Notes under the pieces: generated by a model
The model's input: the letters and a program-made list of their open reading frames with translations, nothing else
Databases searched by the model: none
What the model was told of the DNA's origin: nothing
Program-made: the position numbers and the translations under genes
Source: an uncultured Oscillospiraceae bacterium
Lineage (GTDB): Bacteria; Bacillota; Clostridia; Oscillospirales; Acutalibacteraceae
DNA: 6,391 nt
Assembly (NCBI GenBank): GCA_900550095.1
Contig: URRG01000144.1
Span: forward strand, 1 to 6,391
Direction: 5' to 3'
Shown: one piece after another, positions 5,140 to 6,391 of the stretch
Layout: each line of letters starts with the position of its first letter
How positions within the stretch are numbered: the stretch's first letter is position 1

Positions 5140-6228
5140 TCAGTCTCCAAAGGAGGCCGGGATTTTTGCGATGCCCAGGCCGGGAGCCTCCGTCATAACG
5201 ATACGGTTCTCTAGGAACTGCGGCCCCCCTTCAAAAGGATCCGTCCTGCAGAGGGACGGGCCGTCCAGATCGGCGCGGGTAATAATGGATTTAGCCGCCG
5301 CCAGATGGGCCCCTGCCGTCACGGCCAGCTTGCTTTCCAGCATACAGCCGATCATGCATTCCACCCCGAAGGCCTCCGCGATAGAGCAGATTTTCAGCGC
5401 CCCCCAGATGCCGCCCGTTTTCATCAGCTTGATATTGATCAGGTCCGCCGCACGCTCCCGGATAATGGTCACGGCGTCCTCTGCGGAAAACACGCTCTCA
5501 TCCGCCAGTATGGGCGTATACACCGCGCCCGTCACCAGCTTCATGCCCGTAAGGTCGTGGGCGCTCACCGGCTGCTCCACCAGATCGATATCCAGGTTTT
5601 TATCCTCCATGGCCCGGATGATCCGAACCGCCTCCTTGGCGCTCCAGCCCTGGTTGGCATCCACCCGCAGGGCGATCTTCGGCCCCACGGCTTTCCGGAT
5701 CTCTTCTATGCGTTCCACATCCCTGAGGCCTTCCCGGCCCACCTTCACCTTCAGGATGGTATAGCCCCGCCGGACGGCCTCCAGGCTGTCGCGGACCATT
5801 TCCTCCACCGGATTGACGCTGATGGTGATATCCGTTTCAAACTCCCGGCGGCTCCCGCCCAAAAGCCTGTAAACGGGTGCTTTGTAAAGCTTGCCCCACA
5901 GGTCGTAAAGAGCCATATCCACGGCAGCCTTGGCGCTGGTGTTTTTCTGGATACAGCTGTGAAGCTTCGTCATCACCGCATCCAGATCGGCTATATCCAT
6001 GCCCAAAAGGGCGGGCCGGATGAAGTCCTCTATAGCGCAGCGGACGGAGCCTTTCGTATCCCCCGTGATCACCGCGGTGGGGGGAGCCTCGCCATAGCCT
6101 GCCTCGCCCGTATCCACCGTAACGCGGACAACTATATCCTCCACGTTCTCCACAGTGCGCAGAGCCGTTTTGAACGGCACCGCCAGAGGGACGAATATTT
6201 CATCTGTTCGTATATCGACAATTTTCAC
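5140..6228 (-). CDS. ykfB: Dipeptide epimerase, probable L-Ala-D/L-Glu epimerase (enolase superfamily)
   Basis: Cytoplasmic Mg-dependent enzyme, 362 residues, the usual length of the family. It most likely interconverts L-Ala-D-Glu and L-Ala-L-Glu, letting D-Glu-containing dipeptides from peptidoglycan enter normal amino-acid catabolism. The N-terminal capping domain (about 1-125) carries Arg24 in KTALRT, the position that binds substrate in characterised Ala-Glu epimerases. The barrel domain has the KxK pair Lys160/Lys162 (LKVKVG), metal ligands Asp190 (RVDANQGW), Glu218 (VEQP) and Asp243 (ADES), and the opposite base Lys267 (NIKLMKTGG). Asp320-x-Asp322 (ADLDG) matches the DxD that holds the dipeptide amino group, pointing to dipeptide epimerase rather than muconate cycloisomerase or succinylbenzoate synthase. 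The start is GTG, with GGAGGG at 6240-6235 six bases upstream. A peptide importer follows in the same direction, as in the B. subtilis dpp-ykf region. Exact dipeptide preference is inferred. Confidence 0.92.
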   Translation of the reverse strand: MKIVDIRTDEIFVPLAVPFKTALRTVENVEDIVVRVTVDTGEAGYGEAPPTAVITGDTKGSVRCAIEDFIRPALLGMDIADLDAVMTKLHSCIQKNTSAKAAVDMALYDLWGKLYKAPVYRLLGGSRREFETDITISVNPVEEMVRDSLEAVRRGYTILKVKVGREGLRDVERIEEIRKAVGPKIALRVDANQGWSAKEAVRIIRAMEDKNLDIDLVEQPVSAHDLTGMKLVTGAVYTPILADESVFSAEDAVTIIRERAADLINIKLMKTGGIWGALKICSIAEAFGVECMIGCMLESKLAVTAGAHLAAAKSIITRADLDGPSLCRTDPFEGGPQFLENRIVMTEAPGLGIAKIPASFGD

Positions 6229-6389
6229 CGATGACCCTCCATTTCAGAACGGCCTGAACCCAGCGAAGAGCGGCTTTTCAAATTCCCCGCTCCAGGATTC
6301 CGGACCCGCATTCTCCCGCAGTCTTTTGTATCCTTAAAGCCTTTTAGTCCTATGGCCGCCACACAGCCCCATGCCCGGGGCTCTCCATC
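6225..6389 (-). CDS. Possible 3' end of an upstream gene (doubtful)
   Basis: One minus-strand frame is open from the right edge for 54 codons and ends in TGA at 6227-6225, overlapping the epimerase GTG as GTGA, an arrangement typical of coupled operon genes. The translation begins DGEPRAWGCVAAIGLKGF and ends SEMEGHR; I do not recognise a family. Third codon positions look about half G or C, apparently less biased than the neighbouring genes, and an open frame of this length can arise by chance in GC-rich DNA. If it is not coding, 6229-6391 is the epimerase leader, in which I see only a 6-bp GC hairpin (6365-6382) and no clear promoter. Confidence 0.2.
   Translation of the reverse strand, partial: DGEPRAWGCVAAIGLKGFKDTKDCGRMRVRNPGAGNLKSRSSLGSGRSEMEGHR
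6235..6240 (-). promoter_or_regulatory. Ribosome-binding site supporting the GTG start of the epimerase
   Basis: The minus strand reads GGAGGG, six bases before GTG at 6228-6226. No in-frame ATG is better placed, and the GTG start gives MKIVDIRTDEI, the normal beginning of this family. Confidence 0.8.
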
Positions 6390-6391
6390 CC

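Noticed and set aside
5140..6228. o-Succinylbenzoate synthase or muconate cycloisomerase identity for the epimerase
   Set aside because: Arg24 and the Asp320-x-Asp322 pair match dipeptide epimerases, and the neighbours are peptide-transport genes rather than menaquinone or aromatic degradation genes.
5305..6234. Long plus-strand open frames opposite the epimerase (also 5054-5764) and opposite oppB (1606-2637)
   Set aside because: Shadows of well-supported minus-strand genes, with no ribosome-binding site or domain of their own.

Overview
The window holds most of one minus-strand gene cluster, read from high to low coordinates. It encodes a dipeptide epimerase of the enolase superfamily (6228-5140), a peptide-binding lipoprotein (4881-2977), two Opp/Dpp-type permeases (2640-1615 and 1612-614) and the first 200 codons of the matching ATPase, which runs off the left edge (601-1). 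By eye the DNA is moderately GC-rich. Ribosome-binding sites are strong GGAGG-type, and the binding protein is a lipoprotein rather than a periplasmic protein. Together these suggest a GC-rich Firmicute, most likely a Clostridia member of the gut type. That assignment is inference; no marker gene is present.

Layout from the 5' end of the operon: positions 6389-6225 hold an open frame that could be the tail of an upstream gene, overlapping the GTG start of the epimerase, but its coding status is doubtful. The epimerase follows. A 258-bp gap (5139-4882) has only weak regulatory candidates. The binding protein follows, then a 336-bp gap (2976-2641) rich in structure: small GC hairpins, a terminator-like stem, a 26-bp-armed inverted repeat and a four-copy 8-bp tandem repeat. 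The two permeases are separated by 2 bp, and the ATPase starts 12 bp after the second permease, so the last three genes are tightly coupled.

The genes fit one job. The binding protein captures a peptide outside the membrane, the permease pair and the ATPase(s) import it, and the epimerase converts the D-Glu residue of cell-wall-derived L-Ala-D-Glu to the L form so that ordinary peptidases can use it. Bacillus subtilis has a similar arrangement (dpp genes next to ykfABCD). The specific substrate here is inferred from epimerase residues and neighbourhood, not shown. No wholly new system is evident; the least explained part is the repeat-rich gap at 2641-2976.
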